From NCBI GenBank assembly GCA_036554285.1, contig DATBNO010000037.1, forward strand, positions 1 through 43,220: a stretch of 43,220 bases of DNA, written 5' to 3'. The DNA is from JADGGM01 sp025449955 (GTDB lineage: Bacteria; Gemmatimonadota; Gemmatimonadetes; Gemmatimonadales; Gemmatimonadaceae). Positions within the stretch are counted from its first letter, which is position 1; each line of letters starts with the position of its first letter. Below the pieces are notes generated by a model. It was not told where the DNA came from. It searched no databases and saw only the letters and a list, made by a program, of their open reading frames with translations. Both the position numbers and the translations under genes were made by a program. Positions 33,519-42,294 of the stretch are shown here, piece by piece.

Positions 33519-33528
33519 GAGATCGGAC

Positions 33529-36500
33529 ATGCCGTGTCGTTCAACGCCGCCCCGGGTCGTGGGCCTGATGGCGCCCGGGCGGAGATCACTGATGCTCCTG
33601 TCCGTGCTCGTGTTAGGCGCGGCGTCCGCGCCGGCACAGGGCACGCGGTTTCTCCGGCGGCCGACGGTGAGTCGCGACATGGTCGCGTTCGAATACGGCG
33701 GCGATCTGTGGATGGTGCCGCGCGCGGGAGGCAGCGCGCGCCGGATCACCAGCACACCGTCCGTGGAAACCGATCCCCAGTTCTCGCCGGATGGCTCGAT
33801 GCTCGCGTACACCGCGACCATCGCCGGCAACGCCGACGTCTATGTCATGCCCGTTGCGGGCGGCGAGGCTCGTCGCCTAACGTATCATCCCGGCGGCGAC
33901 TTCGTGCGGGGATGGACGCCGGATGGGAAGCGCGTGATCTTCGCGTCGACCCGCGGCGCCAGTCCGACGCCGGGCGTCACGTCCTTTTTGCGCCTGTGGA
34001 CCATTGCGGTCGACGGCGGAATGCCGGAGCCGTTGGCGATGCCTCGCGCATTCACCGGCTCGTTGTCCACCGACGGCAGCCACATCGCATATCAACCGCT
34101 CGGCGTCGCCTTCTTCGCGCAGTGGTGGGCGGAGCCGCAGTTGAGCCAGTGGCGGCGCTACCGCGGCGGACGCACCGAGCCGATTCACATCATGAATCTC
34201 GCCGACTTCAGCGAGACGACGCTGCCGTGGACGAACAGCAACGACACCGATCCAATGTGGGTCGGCCACACGGTGTACTTCCTCTCGGATCGCGACGGCG
34301 TGGTCAACCTGTACTCGAACGAGCAAGGTTCGCCGCAAGCGACGGAGCTGACGCACAACCGCGACTACGACATCATGAGTGCGTCGGCGGGTCCGGACGC
34401 GATCGCGTACGAGCAGGCGGGCTACATCCACTTGTTGGACGTCGCGAGTGGCCGCTCACAGCAACTGAACATCACGGTGTCCGGTGACTTCCCGTGGGCG
34501 AAGCCACAGATGAAGAGCGTCGCGTCGTATATCAGCAACGCGTCACTCTCGCCGACGGGCGTGCGGGCAGCCTTCGAAGCGCGTGGCGACATCTACACCG
34601 TCGCGCAGGACGGCAGCTACCGCAACCTGACGCAGAGCTCGGGCGTGCATGACCGCGATCCCGTGTGGTCGCCCGATGGGACGCATCTCGCGTGGTTCTC
34701 GGATTCGACCGGCGAGTACCAGTTGATGATTGGAGACCAGACGGGCGAGTCGGCGCCGCGCGCCATTCCGTTCCCGACCCTGGCCTATTTCTCCGCGCCT
34801 AACTGGTCGCCCGATGCGAAGCACCTCACGCTCCGGGACACGCACGCCAAACTCTGGACCGTCGATGTGGCCAGCGGCCGCTTCACGACGATCGACTCGG
34901 ATACGTACGACGATCCGGGCCGCGCATTCGATGCCGCCTGGTCGCCGGACTCGCGGTGGGTCGCCTACTCGAAGTCACTGCCCAGCCACATGCGGGCGAT
35001 CTTCCTGTATTCGTTAGACGCCGGGAAAGCCTATCAGATCACCGACGGCCTTGCCGACGCGGTGAGTCCGGCGTTCGACGCGGGAGGGAAGTATCTGTAC
35101 TTCATGGCGAGCACGGACCTGGCGCTGCGGGTCGGCTGGCTCGACATGAGCGAGTTCGATCATTCCGTGCACCGCAGCATCTATCTGGTGGTGCTCGGCG
35201 CCGGCGATCCGTCGCCGCTCATTGCGCCGGCGAGCGACGAGCCGCCGCGCAACGTCGGCGAGGTGCCGGCCGCCCCGGCGACGGGCCATCCGGCGCCGCC
35301 TAACGCAGTGCACGCGGCCGCTGCGGCTGCGGCACGGCCGGCGGCAGCGCCCGCCGCACCGCACGTCGTGGTCGACCTCGCCGGTATCGAGCGGCGCACC
35401 ATTCCGCTCGGCGTGCCCGCGGCCGAATACACGTCACTGCTCGCCGGCACCGCGGGAACGTTCTTCTATTTGGAGCGTCGTCCGCAGCCATCGATCGGCC
35501 GCCCGCCGCAGCAGCTCTGGGAGTATGTGCTCGCGGCGCAAAAACCGATGCCGTTCCTCGATGGCGTTCAGTCGTATTCGGTTTCTGCGGATGGAAAAAA
35601 GATTCTCTACGATGCCGGCCGGAACCACTGGGGCATCGTGGGGACCGAGAAACCGGCGACGGCCGGCGAAGGATCGCTGAAGGTGGATCAGCTGCAGACA
35701 ATGGTCGATCCAAGGGCCGAGTGGGCCGACATCTTCCGCGAGACGTGGCGTACGGAACGCGAGTTCTTCTACGACGCGAAGATGCACGGCAACGATTGGA
35801 ATCAGATCTACGACAAGTACAAGGTGTTCGTGCCGTACATCGAACATCGCGCCGACCTGGCATATCTAATCGCGTCGGTTGGGGGCGAGCTGACCGTTGG
35901 GCATTCGTACATCGAGAGCGATGGCGACGTGCCGGATACCGCGCAGGTGTCGGTGGGGCTCCTCGGCGCCGACTTCACGGCCGATCACGGCCGGTACCGG
36001 ATTCAGCGCATCTACACGGCCGGCAGTTGGAATCCGCAGCTGCATGCGCCGCTCGACGCGCCGGGTTTAAAAGTAGCAGAAGGTGACTATATCCTGGAAG
36101 TGAACGGGAACGCGCTCGCGGTGCCGACGAACCTTTATAGTCTATTTGTCGGGGCGGCAGGCAAGGCGACCACGCTTCGCGTTAGTCACACGCCGTCGGC
36201 CACCGGATCGTGGCTGGTGACCGTCGAGCCGATTCCCGACGACGAGCAGCTGCGAACGCAAACGTGGGTGGATGACAACCGCCGCCTGGTCGACAAACTG
36301 TCCGGCGGCAAACTCGCCTATGTGTGGTTGCCGAATACGTCCGTCGCCGGATTCACCGCGTTCAACCGCTACTACTTTGCGCAGCAGGACAAGCAGGGCG
36401 TCGTGGTCGACGAGCGATACAACCAAGGCGGTTCGGTTGCCGACTACATCGTCGATCAGATGTCGCGGCAGCTCATGGGATATTTCGCCGAACGTGCGGG

Positions 36501-36948
36501 AGCGCCGGTGACGATGCCGATGGTCGGCATCATGGGACCCAAGGTGATGATCATCAACGAATCCGCCGGATCGGGCGGCGACGCGCTGCCCTATTACTTC
36601 CGCGTCGCGAAGCTCGGCCCGCTCGTGGGCACGCGCACGTGGGGTGGTCTCGTGGGCACGCTCGGCGTGCCGGCGCCGATCGACAACGGCGGGATCACCG
36701 CGCCCGACCTGGCGTTCTACGATGTGAACGGCAAGTGGGCCGTAGAGAACGAAGGCATCACGCCGGACATCGAAGTCCAGAATACGCCCGCCGAGGTGAT
36801 CAAAGGACACGACCCGCAGCTCGAACGGGCGGTAACCGAAGCCCTGAAACTCCTGCAGGAGCATCCGGTGCCTAACGTGCCGAGGCCGGCGCCGATCGAT
36901 CGCACCGTCACGGGCGTCGTGAGCAGCCGGACGGGTGGCAACCAATGA
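33529..36948 (+). CDS. Tricorn-like S41 peptidase
   Basis: A 1139-residue exported protease. After a signal peptide (about 1-37, SAPAQG) come WD40/TolB-type propeller repeats (FSPDGSMLAYT, WSPDGTHLAWF, WSPDSRWVAYS) up to about 580. A Pro/Ala-rich linker (about 583-615) separates them from a second short propeller. The C-terminal part holds a PDZ domain and the S41 catalytic domain. His792 is in TVGHSYIES and the likely nucleophile Ser1015 in AGSGGD, followed by GPLVGTRTWGG. In many tricorn proteins the residue after this Ser is Asp; here it is Gly. Tricorn cuts peptides of about 6-12 residues. AGGAG overlapping the susD stop sets the ATG. Five GCCTAAC-type motifs lie inside. Confidence 0.92.
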   Translation: MPCRSTPPRVVGLMAPGRRSLMLLSVLVLGAASAPAQGTRFLRRPTVSRDMVAFEYGGDLWMVPRAGGSARRITSTPSVETDPQFSPDGSMLAYTATIAGNADVYVMPVAGGEARRLTYHPGGDFVRGWTPDGKRVIFASTRGASPTPGVTSFLRLWTIAVDGGMPEPLAMPRAFTGSLSTDGSHIAYQPLGVAFFAQWWAEPQLSQWRRYRGGRTEPIHIMNLADFSETTLPWTNSNDTDPMWVGHTVYFLSDRDGVVNLYSNEQGSPQATELTHNRDYDIMSASAGPDAIAYEQAGYIHLLDVASGRSQQLNITVSGDFPWAKPQMKSVASYISNASLSPTGVRAAFEARGDIYTVAQDGSYRNLTQSSGVHDRDPVWSPDGTHLAWFSDSTGEYQLMIGDQTGESAPRAIPFPTLAYFSAPNWSPDAKHLTLRDTHAKLWTVDVASGRFTTIDSDTYDDPGRAFDAAWSPDSRWVAYSKSLPSHMRAIFLYSLDAGKAYQITDGLADAVSPAFDAGGKYLYFMASTDLALRVGWLDMSEFDHSVHRSIYLVVLGAGDPSPLIAPASDEPPRNVGEVPAAPATGHPAPPNAVHAAAAAAARPAAAPAAPHVVVDLAGIERRTIPLGVPAAEYTSLLAGTAGTFFYLERRPQPSIGRPPQQLWEYVLAAQKPMPFLDGVQSYSVSADGKKILYDAGRNHWGIVGTEKPATAGEGSLKVDQLQTMVDPRAEWADIFRETWRTEREFFYDAKMHGNDWNQIYDKYKVFVPYIEHRADLAYLIASVGGELTVGHSYIESDGDVPDTAQVSVGLLGADFTADHGRYRIQRIYTAGSWNPQLHAPLDAPGLKVAEGDYILEVNGNALAVPTNLYSLFVGAAGKATTLRVSHTPSATGSWLVTVEPIPDDEQLRTQTWVDDNRRLVDKLSGGKLAYVWLPNTSVAGFTAFNRYYFAQQDKQGVVVDERYNQGGSVADYIVDQMSRQLMGYFAERAGAPVTMPMVGIMGPKVMIINESAGSGGDALPYYFRVAKLGPLVGTRTWGGLVGTLGVPAPIDNGGITAPDLAFYDVNGKWAVENEGITPDIEVQNTPAEVIKGHDPQLERAVTEALKLLQEHPVPNVPRPAPIDRTVTGVVSSRTGGNQ

Positions 36949-38480
36949 GGCGGATGCGCTGGATTGGTCGTCTGCTCGGCGCGCTGGTGTGCGCGGCGTC
37001 GCCGAGCATCGCCGGTGCGCAGCAAAAACCGGATTGGGCCGCGTTCGACAAGTACGTGGCCAAGGCCGCGCACGATTGGCAGGTGCCGGGCATGGCGATC
37101 GCGATCGTGAAAGACGACTCGCTCGTGTTCGCGAAAGGCTACGGTGTGATCGAGTTAGGCAAGCCGGGCGCGGTGGACGAGCACACGCGATTCGCGATCG
37201 GGTCCACCACGAAGGCGATGACGTCCGCCGCGTTGGCCATGCTGGTGGACGAGGGCAAACTGCGCTGGGACGAGCGTGTCATCGACATTCTGCCCGAGCT
37301 CCAACTGTACGACTCGTACGCGACGCACGAGCTCACCGTGCGCGACCTGCTCACGCATCGCACCGGACTGCCCGATACCGATCTGCTCTGGATCATTCCG
37401 CAGAACGGTCTCAGCATGGAGGAGATGATTCACCGTCTGCGATACGTGAAGCCGGAATCATCCTTCCGGTCGAACTGGGACTACCAGAACGTGGTCTACG
37501 CGATTGGCGGTCTCATTGTCGAGAAGGTATCGGGGATGCCGTGGCAGCGCTTCGTCGAGACCCGGCTCTGGCAACCGATCGGCATGCACGAATCGCTTCC
37601 GCTGGTGTCGGAGCTCGCCGGGCAGCCTAACGTAGCCGTGCCGCATGCGCTCGTGAACGACACCGTTCGCCGGGTTCCGGTTCGAAGCACGGATGCGATC
37701 GCGCCGGCGGGCTCGGTGTGGTCGAGTGTCTTCGACATGTCGAAGTGGATGCGGTTCGTGTTGGACAGCGGCCGCGTCGGCACGCAGCAACTCATCAAGC
37801 CGTCCACGTTCGCCGAGCTGCTCACGCCACAAATTCGCGCGCCAATGGAAGAGTATCCGGCGCTGGAGCTCGCCCGTCCGCATTTCTTCAGCTACGCACT
37901 GGGCTGGTTCGTGCAGGACTACGACGGCGAAACCGTCTGGATGCACACCGGCAGCATCGACGGCATGTGCGCGCTCATCGGCCTCGAGCCGGGCAAGAAA
38001 CTCGGCGTCTACGTGCTCGAGAACCTCGATCACGCCGAGCTCCGTCACGCGCTCATGTACGAGGTATTCGACATGTACGCCCGTTCGGCCAAGCATCCGC
38101 CCCGGGACTGGAGCGCGGACCTCAAGGCCCTGTTCGCGGCGCAGCGCCAGTCCCGGCTCTCTCGGAGGCAGACGGCGACGTCGACCGCCCAGTCGGTGCC
38201 GGCGACGCTGCCGCTCGATCGTTACGCCGGCAGCTACACGGATTCCACGTACGGCACCGTCACCGTGACGATGTCTAACGGTGCGCTGCGGGCGAAGTAC
38301 GGCAACTTCGACATTGGCGAGTTGACGCACGCGACGTTCGATCGCTTCCGCAGCGTCGCGCGCGATTCCCTCGAAGGTGAAACCGTGTTGACGTTCGTGC
38401 CCGACGGCGATGGACACGTTCGCGCCGTGCAGATCTTCGGCACGTCGTTTCCTCGAGACAACGCAGGGAGCGGCCAATGA
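36945..38480 (+). CDS. Exported SxxK serine hydrolase with C-terminal lipocalin-like domain
   Basis: A 511-residue class C beta-lactamase-like protein. A signal peptide ends at about residue 25 (SIAGAQ). The catalytic residues are Ser87-x-x-Lys90 (STTK), a Tyr-x-Asn near 183 (YQN) and His-Thr-Gly near 333 (MHTGSIDG). The C-terminal 100 residues, beginning LPLDRYAGSYTD, match the DUF3471-type domain often fused to these enzymes. Likely roles are D-stereospecific aminopeptidase or esterase. The ATG overlaps the tricorn stop by four bases (ATGA), so it belongs to the peptide-degradation operon. It differs from the enzyme encoded at 25676, which has a membrane tail instead. Two GCCTAAC-type motifs lie inside. 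Confidence 0.92.
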   Translation: MRRMRWIGRLLGALVCAASPSIAGAQQKPDWAAFDKYVAKAAHDWQVPGMAIAIVKDDSLVFAKGYGVIELGKPGAVDEHTRFAIGSTTKAMTSAALAMLVDEGKLRWDERVIDILPELQLYDSYATHELTVRDLLTHRTGLPDTDLLWIIPQNGLSMEEMIHRLRYVKPESSFRSNWDYQNVVYAIGGLIVEKVSGMPWQRFVETRLWQPIGMHESLPLVSELAGQPNVAVPHALVNDTVRRVPVRSTDAIAPAGSVWSSVFDMSKWMRFVLDSGRVGTQQLIKPSTFAELLTPQIRAPMEEYPALELARPHFFSYALGWFVQDYDGETVWMHTGSIDGMCALIGLEPGKKLGVYVLENLDHAELRHALMYEVFDMYARSAKHPPRDWSADLKALFAAQRQSRLSRRQTATSTAQSVPATLPLDRYAGSYTDSTYGTVTVTMSNGALRAKYGNFDIGELTHATFDRFRSVARDSLEGETVLTFVPDGDGHVRAVQIFGTSFPRDNAGSGQ

Positions 38481-40360
38481 TGACGCTTGGAAGCCTAACC
38501 GGCAGCCGCGCACTCGGCGCGCTGCTGTGCCTTGTTGTCGCCTCGCAGGCGGGCGCGCAGGCGGCGCCTGAACCGTCCTTCGACAAGACGGAAGTGATGG
38601 TGCCGACGCGCGACGGGGTGAAGCTGCACACGCTCATTTTCACGCCGCGCAACGCGATGGTCGATTTGCCGATCCTGATGTCGCGTACGCCATATGGCAT
38701 CGACGGCATGGGCGAGGCGCTCTCCAGTCCGTCGCTCAAGTACCTGGTGCAGGATGGCTACATCTTCGTGTTCCAGGACATTCGCGGGCGATTCGAATCG
38801 GAAGGGCAGTTCGTGATGCTGCGGCCCGTGCGCAACAAGAAGGATCCGAAGGCGGTCGACGAGAGCACCGACACGTACGACACGATCGACTGGCTGCTCA
38901 AGCACGTGCCGCACAACAACGGCCGCGTGGGCATGTTAGGCACGTCGTATCCGGGATGGCTCACGGTGATGGCGATGCTCGATCCGCATCCGGCGCTCAA
39001 GGCCGTGTCGCCTCGGGCGTCGCCGGCCGACATGTTCATCGGCGACGATTTCCATCACAACGGCGCGTTCCGGCTGAGCTACGGCTTCGAGTACGCGACG
39101 ATGATGGAGACGACGAAGCAGATCCAGGCGTTCGCGTTCAACGACTCGGACACGTACGACTGGTATCTCAAGCTCGGGTCGCTCGCGCACGTGAACCAGC
39201 AGTATCTGCACGACAAGATTCCGACGTGGGACAACTTCGCCGAGCATCCGAGCTACGACGCGTTCTGGCAGAAGCAGGCGGTCGGGCCGTACCTCGATCG
39301 CGTGACCGTCCCGACGTTGAATGTCGCCGGTTGGTGGGACCAGGAAGATTTTTACGGCCCCATCACGATCTACGAGGCGCTCGAGAAGCACGACACCAAG
39401 AATCTCAACTATCTGGTGGTCGGTCCGTGGAATCATGGCGGCTGGAATGCGCCGAGCGGGGAGAAGTTAGGCGAGATCGACTTCGGCACCCCGGCGTCCG
39501 AGGACTTCCGGAAGAACATCGAGGCGCCGTGGTTCGCCTACTGGCTCAAAGGAAAGGGCACGTTCAAGGCTCCGGAAGCCACGACGTTCGAGGCGGGGGC
39601 GAACGTGTGGAAGACGTACGACAGCTGGCCGCCCAAGACCGGTGTCGCGCAGCGCAAGCTGTACACGCGCGCCGATCACGAGCTGTCGCTCGATGCGCCC
39701 ACCGACAATGCGGCGACGGCGCTCGACTCGTACGTCTCCGATCCGAAGAATCCGGTGCCGTATCGCAAGCGGCCGATTCTCCCGACGTACGGAAAGGGCT
39801 CGACGTGGACCCGGTGGCTGGTGGACGATCAGCGTTTTCTCGAGGGACGGCCGGACGTCATCTCGTGGGAGACCGCGCCGCTCACGCAGGACGTGACGAT
39901 CGCCGGCGCGATTGCCGCGCATCTGTTCGCATCGACCACGGGCTCGGACGCCGACTGGGTCGTCAAGCTGATCGACGTCTATCCGGAACACGGTGAGAGC
40001 GACACGACGCTCGACGGCTATCAGCTCATGGTGGCGAACGACGTCTTTCGCGGTCGCTTTCGCACCGGCTTCGAACACCCGCACGCGATCGTGCCTAACC
40101 ATGTCGACGAGTACGTCGTGGACCTGCACACGCAGGACTACCGGTTCCTGAAGGGCCACCGGATCATGGTCGAGGTGCAGAGCAGTTGGTTCCCGCTGAT
40201 CGACCGCAACCCGCAGCGGTACGTTCCGAACATCTTCGCCGCGGCGGATTCGGATTTCATCGCGGCGACGGAAAGCATTCACCGCTCCGCGGGCGCGGCC
40301 ACGTACATCGATCTGCCGATCGCCGGCAGCGCGGCGGGCATCCCTCCGGCCGCGCACTAG
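38477..40360 (+). CDS. CocE/NonD-family hydrolase (S15 X-Pro peptidase type)
   Basis: A 627-residue exported alpha/beta hydrolase. A signal peptide ends at about residue 28 (AGAQAA). The catalytic domain begins MVPTRDGVKLHTLIFTP. The nucleophile is Ser157 in GMLGTSYPGW. The acid is in the AGWWDQEDFYGP segment and the histidine in GPWNHGGWN. The C-terminal part is the jelly-roll domain with TQDVTIAGAIAAHLFAST. Family members cleave X-Pro dipeptides, glutaryl-antibiotics or cocaine-like esters. In this operon, dipeptide release from Pro-containing peptides is the likeliest role. The ATG overlaps the previous stop by four bases. Four GCCTAAC-type motifs lie inside. Confidence 0.93.
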   Translation: MMTLGSLTGSRALGALLCLVVASQAGAQAAPEPSFDKTEVMVPTRDGVKLHTLIFTPRNAMVDLPILMSRTPYGIDGMGEALSSPSLKYLVQDGYIFVFQDIRGRFESEGQFVMLRPVRNKKDPKAVDESTDTYDTIDWLLKHVPHNNGRVGMLGTSYPGWLTVMAMLDPHPALKAVSPRASPADMFIGDDFHHNGAFRLSYGFEYATMMETTKQIQAFAFNDSDTYDWYLKLGSLAHVNQQYLHDKIPTWDNFAEHPSYDAFWQKQAVGPYLDRVTVPTLNVAGWWDQEDFYGPITIYEALEKHDTKNLNYLVVGPWNHGGWNAPSGEKLGEIDFGTPASEDFRKNIEAPWFAYWLKGKGTFKAPEATTFEAGANVWKTYDSWPPKTGVAQRKLYTRADHELSLDAPTDNAATALDSYVSDPKNPVPYRKRPILPTYGKGSTWTRWLVDDQRFLEGRPDVISWETAPLTQDVTIAGAIAAHLFASTTGSDADWVVKLIDVYPEHGESDTTLDGYQLMVANDVFRGRFRTGFEHPHAIVPNHVDEYVVDLHTQDYRFLKGHRIMVEVQSSWFPLIDRNPQRYVPNIFAAADSDFIAATESIHRSAGAATYIDLPIAGSAAGIPPAAH

Positions 40361-40361
40361 C

Positions 40362-41249
40362 GTGGAAGCACGCCGGAGCGTGCCCGTCGAGGTGCGTGCT
40401 GCCGCGCCGATCGACGTGCGTGCGCTGCGCACGCATGACGATTTCGTCCGGTGCGTCGAGCTCCAGCACGACGTGTGGGGCCCGTCGTTCACCGAGCGTG
40501 TGTCGGTGGGCATTCTGAAGGTGGTCCAACGCATCGGCGGCATTGCGGCCGGCGCGTTCGAGGCGGACGGGCGCCTGGTAGGCTTCGTGTTCGGCCTAAC
40601 CGGCGTCGAAGACGGGCGGATCGTGCACTGGTCCGACATGCTCGCCGTGCGCGAGCACTTGCGCGACCACGGTATCGGCCGCCGCCTCAAGGAATTCCAG
40701 CGCGACACCGTGCGCCAGGTCGGCGTGTCTCGCATTTACTGGACGTTCGACCCGCTCGTATCGCGGAATGCGCACTTCAATCTGAATCGGCTCGGCGCGC
40801 GTGTCGTTGAATACGTGCCGGACATGTACGGCGCCGATACGAACAGCGCGCTGCACCGGGGCGTGGGCACGGACCGGTTCATTGTCGCCTGGGACATCGA
40901 CGGCCCGCATGGCATTGTGGCGGAGGATTCGGCGCACGAGTCGCTGCCACTCTCCGATCGACCGATTCTCAACCCGGTCGGCGACGACGGGCTGCCATCA
41001 CTTGCCGAGGTCCCGGGCGGAATGCGCCCCACGGTGGTGCGCATCGCTGTGCCGGAGGCGATCGAGGCGGTGCAGTCGGAGTCGGTGGAGCACGCGGCTC
41101 GCTGGCGCGCCAGCACGCGTCGCGCGTTTCTGTGGGCGATCGAGGCGGGGTATCGGGTGGTGGCGTTCGCGCGCGACGACGGGGCGCGATATGGATATTA
41201 TGCGTGTGTGCGCGACCCGCAGGCGTTAGGCGAAGGACGCGCGCGCTAG
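40362..41249 (+). CDS. GNAT-superfamily acetyltransferase-like protein
   Basis: A 295-residue cytoplasmic protein. An N-terminal GNAT domain (about 15-160) has RLVGFVFGLTG in the central strand and a coenzyme-A loop in LRDHGIGRRLKEFQRD. WTFDPLVSRNAHFNLNRLGA follows, as in the COG3375-type predicted acetyltransferases. The C-terminal 130 residues are less conserved. The GTG at 40362 is one base after the previous stop, so it ends the peptide operon. Its substrate is unknown; acetylation of an amino acid or peptide breakdown product would fit the context but is inference. Two GCCTAAC-type motifs lie inside. Confidence 0.85.
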   Translation: MEARRSVPVEVRAAAPIDVRALRTHDDFVRCVELQHDVWGPSFTERVSVGILKVVQRIGGIAAGAFEADGRLVGFVFGLTGVEDGRIVHWSDMLAVREHLRDHGIGRRLKEFQRDTVRQVGVSRIYWTFDPLVSRNAHFNLNRLGARVVEYVPDMYGADTNSALHRGVGTDRFIVAWDIDGPHGIVAEDSAHESLPLSDRPILNPVGDDGLPSLAEVPGGMRPTVVRIAVPEAIEAVQSESVEHAARWRASTRRAFLWAIEAGYRVVAFARDDGARYGYYACVRDPQALGEGRAR

Positions 41250-41318
41250 TAGACGCGGTTCACCAGGGGCGGCGCGTGCACGCGCCCTGCTGTCTCGGGC
41301 GCTTGTCCTGCATGCATG

Positions 41319-41349
41319 ATGCGCATACTTTGCAGACGGTAATGCGCAT
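41319..41349. promoter_or_regulatory. Paired ATGCGCAT palindromes before the toxin-antitoxin genes
   Basis: The perfect palindrome ATGCGCAT occurs at 41319-41326 and 41342-41349, centres 23 bases apart, just upstream of the antitoxin GTG. A CATGCATG palindrome touches the first copy. Paired palindromes at this place are typical of antitoxin autoregulation. Confidence 0.5.
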
Positions 41350-41367
41350 CCATCTGGGAGCACGCTC

Positions 41368-41748
41368 GTGGGTCAATCGCGAAAGCACACTCGCCGCAAG
41401 GCTCGCAAGTCGGCGCGAGGCTCGACACGCTCGCGGCGCCGCGCGCGCAATCTGTCGCTTACCGCGGAGGCCATCGAGCGCGGCGAGTCGTACAGCGCGG
41501 CGCGCGGGACAACGCTGTCAGCGGTCGTCGAGGAGTTCTTGCGCCTGCTTCCTGTGCCTGCGGCGGCGCCTGTCGACACCCTTGACCCACAGGAGCGCCA
41601 CCGGCGGGAAATCGAAGAGGTACGAGCGCGGACCACGTCGCCGACTGTCCGTGCCTTTCTCGGGTTGCTGGCGGACAGCGATCTCGGTGATGCCGACCCG
41701 CGCGAACTCTACCGCGAGCATCTGTGGCAAAAGTACGGAAAGCACTGA
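41368..41748 (+). CDS. Putative antitoxin of a PIN-toxin module
   Basis: A 126-residue protein. The first 27 residues are strongly basic (Arg, Lys, Ser), followed by NLSLTAEAIERGESYSAARG and SAVVEEFLRLL. This is the strand-helix-helix pattern of ribbon-helix-helix antitoxins of the DUF6364 kind. The C-terminal half (about 75-126) is acidic and helical and could wrap the toxin. GGGAG at 41356-41360, before the GTG start, supports the start. It overlaps the toxin frame by 25 bases. The family assignment is moderate; the downstream PIN gene and the upstream paired palindromes support it. No GCCTAAC motif is found between 41232 and 42275. Confidence 0.7.
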   Translation: MGQSRKHTRRKARKSARGSTRSRRRARNLSLTAEAIERGESYSAARGTTLSAVVEEFLRLLPVPAAAPVDTLDPQERHRREIEEVRARTTSPTVRAFLGLLADSDLGDADPRELYREHLWQKYGKH

Positions 41749-42212
41749 CGGTCGCCTCGCGGCGACCACCTCGTGTTCGCGAGGAGCGCGTCGCGCCCGT
41801 CTCGGTGCTCATCGACGCCAATGTGGTCTTCGATCTGTTTCTGAGCCGCGCTCCATGGTACGCCGAAGCGGTCACGCTCGTCGAGGCCATCGATGCCGGA
41901 CGCCTCTCGGCATGCATCGCGGCGCACACGGTGACCACGTTGTGGTACGTGTGCCGGAAGGCCTTTGGGTCTGAGAGGGCACGCGCAGTGGTCGCGCACG
42001 CGCTGTCAGCATTCAGCGTCGCGACGCTCGACGCCGACGATCTCCGTCGGGCGATTACCTTGCCCTTCGATGACTTCGAGCATGCCTGTCAAATGCTCGC
42101 GGCCGAGCGCGCCGGCGCCTCCGCGATCGTGACGCGTGACGCGCGGCACTTCAGGGATAGCCCAATCCCCATCGTTTCGCCGGCGCATCTTATCGCCCAG
42201 CTCAATTCCTAG
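41724..42212 (+). CDS. PIN-domain ribonuclease toxin (VapC-like)
   Basis: A protein of up to 162 residues with a PIN-type nuclease fold. The first acidic site is in VLIDANVVFDLFLSR, a second in the middle of the LPFDDFEHACQMLAAE segment, and a third in AIVTRDARHF. Together they would hold the metal ions used to cut RNA. The in-frame GTG at 41724 overlaps the antitoxin. Most PIN proteins begin only one or two residues before the VLIDAN strand, so GTG at 41805 (135 residues) is an alternative; neither has an obvious ribosome site. With the preceding gene it forms a type II toxin-antitoxin pair. A long hairpin at 42221-42279 follows. Confidence 0.85.
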   Translation: MAKVRKALTVASRRPPRVREERVAPVSVLIDANVVFDLFLSRAPWYAEAVTLVEAIDAGRLSACIAAHTVTTLWYVCRKAFGSERARAVVAHALSAFSVATLDADDLRRAITLPFDDFEHACQMLAAERAGASAIVTRDARHFRDSPIPIVSPAHLIAQLNS

Positions 42213-42220
42213 ACATTGGG

Positions 42221-42279
42221 AGGCAGAACGCTGAAGCGGACCCAACCATTCGGGTTGCGTTCGCTTCAGCGTTCTGCCT
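42221..42279. terminator. Long bidirectional terminator hairpin
   Basis: Perfect 18-bp arms (42221-42238 and 42262-42279, starting AGGCAGAACGCTGAAGCG) with a smaller CAACC/GGTTG stem inside. It lies between the toxin gene and the convergent LVIVD-repeat gene. There is no T-run. The right arm runs into a GCCTAACG motif at 42276-42283. Confidence 0.7.
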
Positions 42280-42294
42280 AACGTGACCGCCGGA

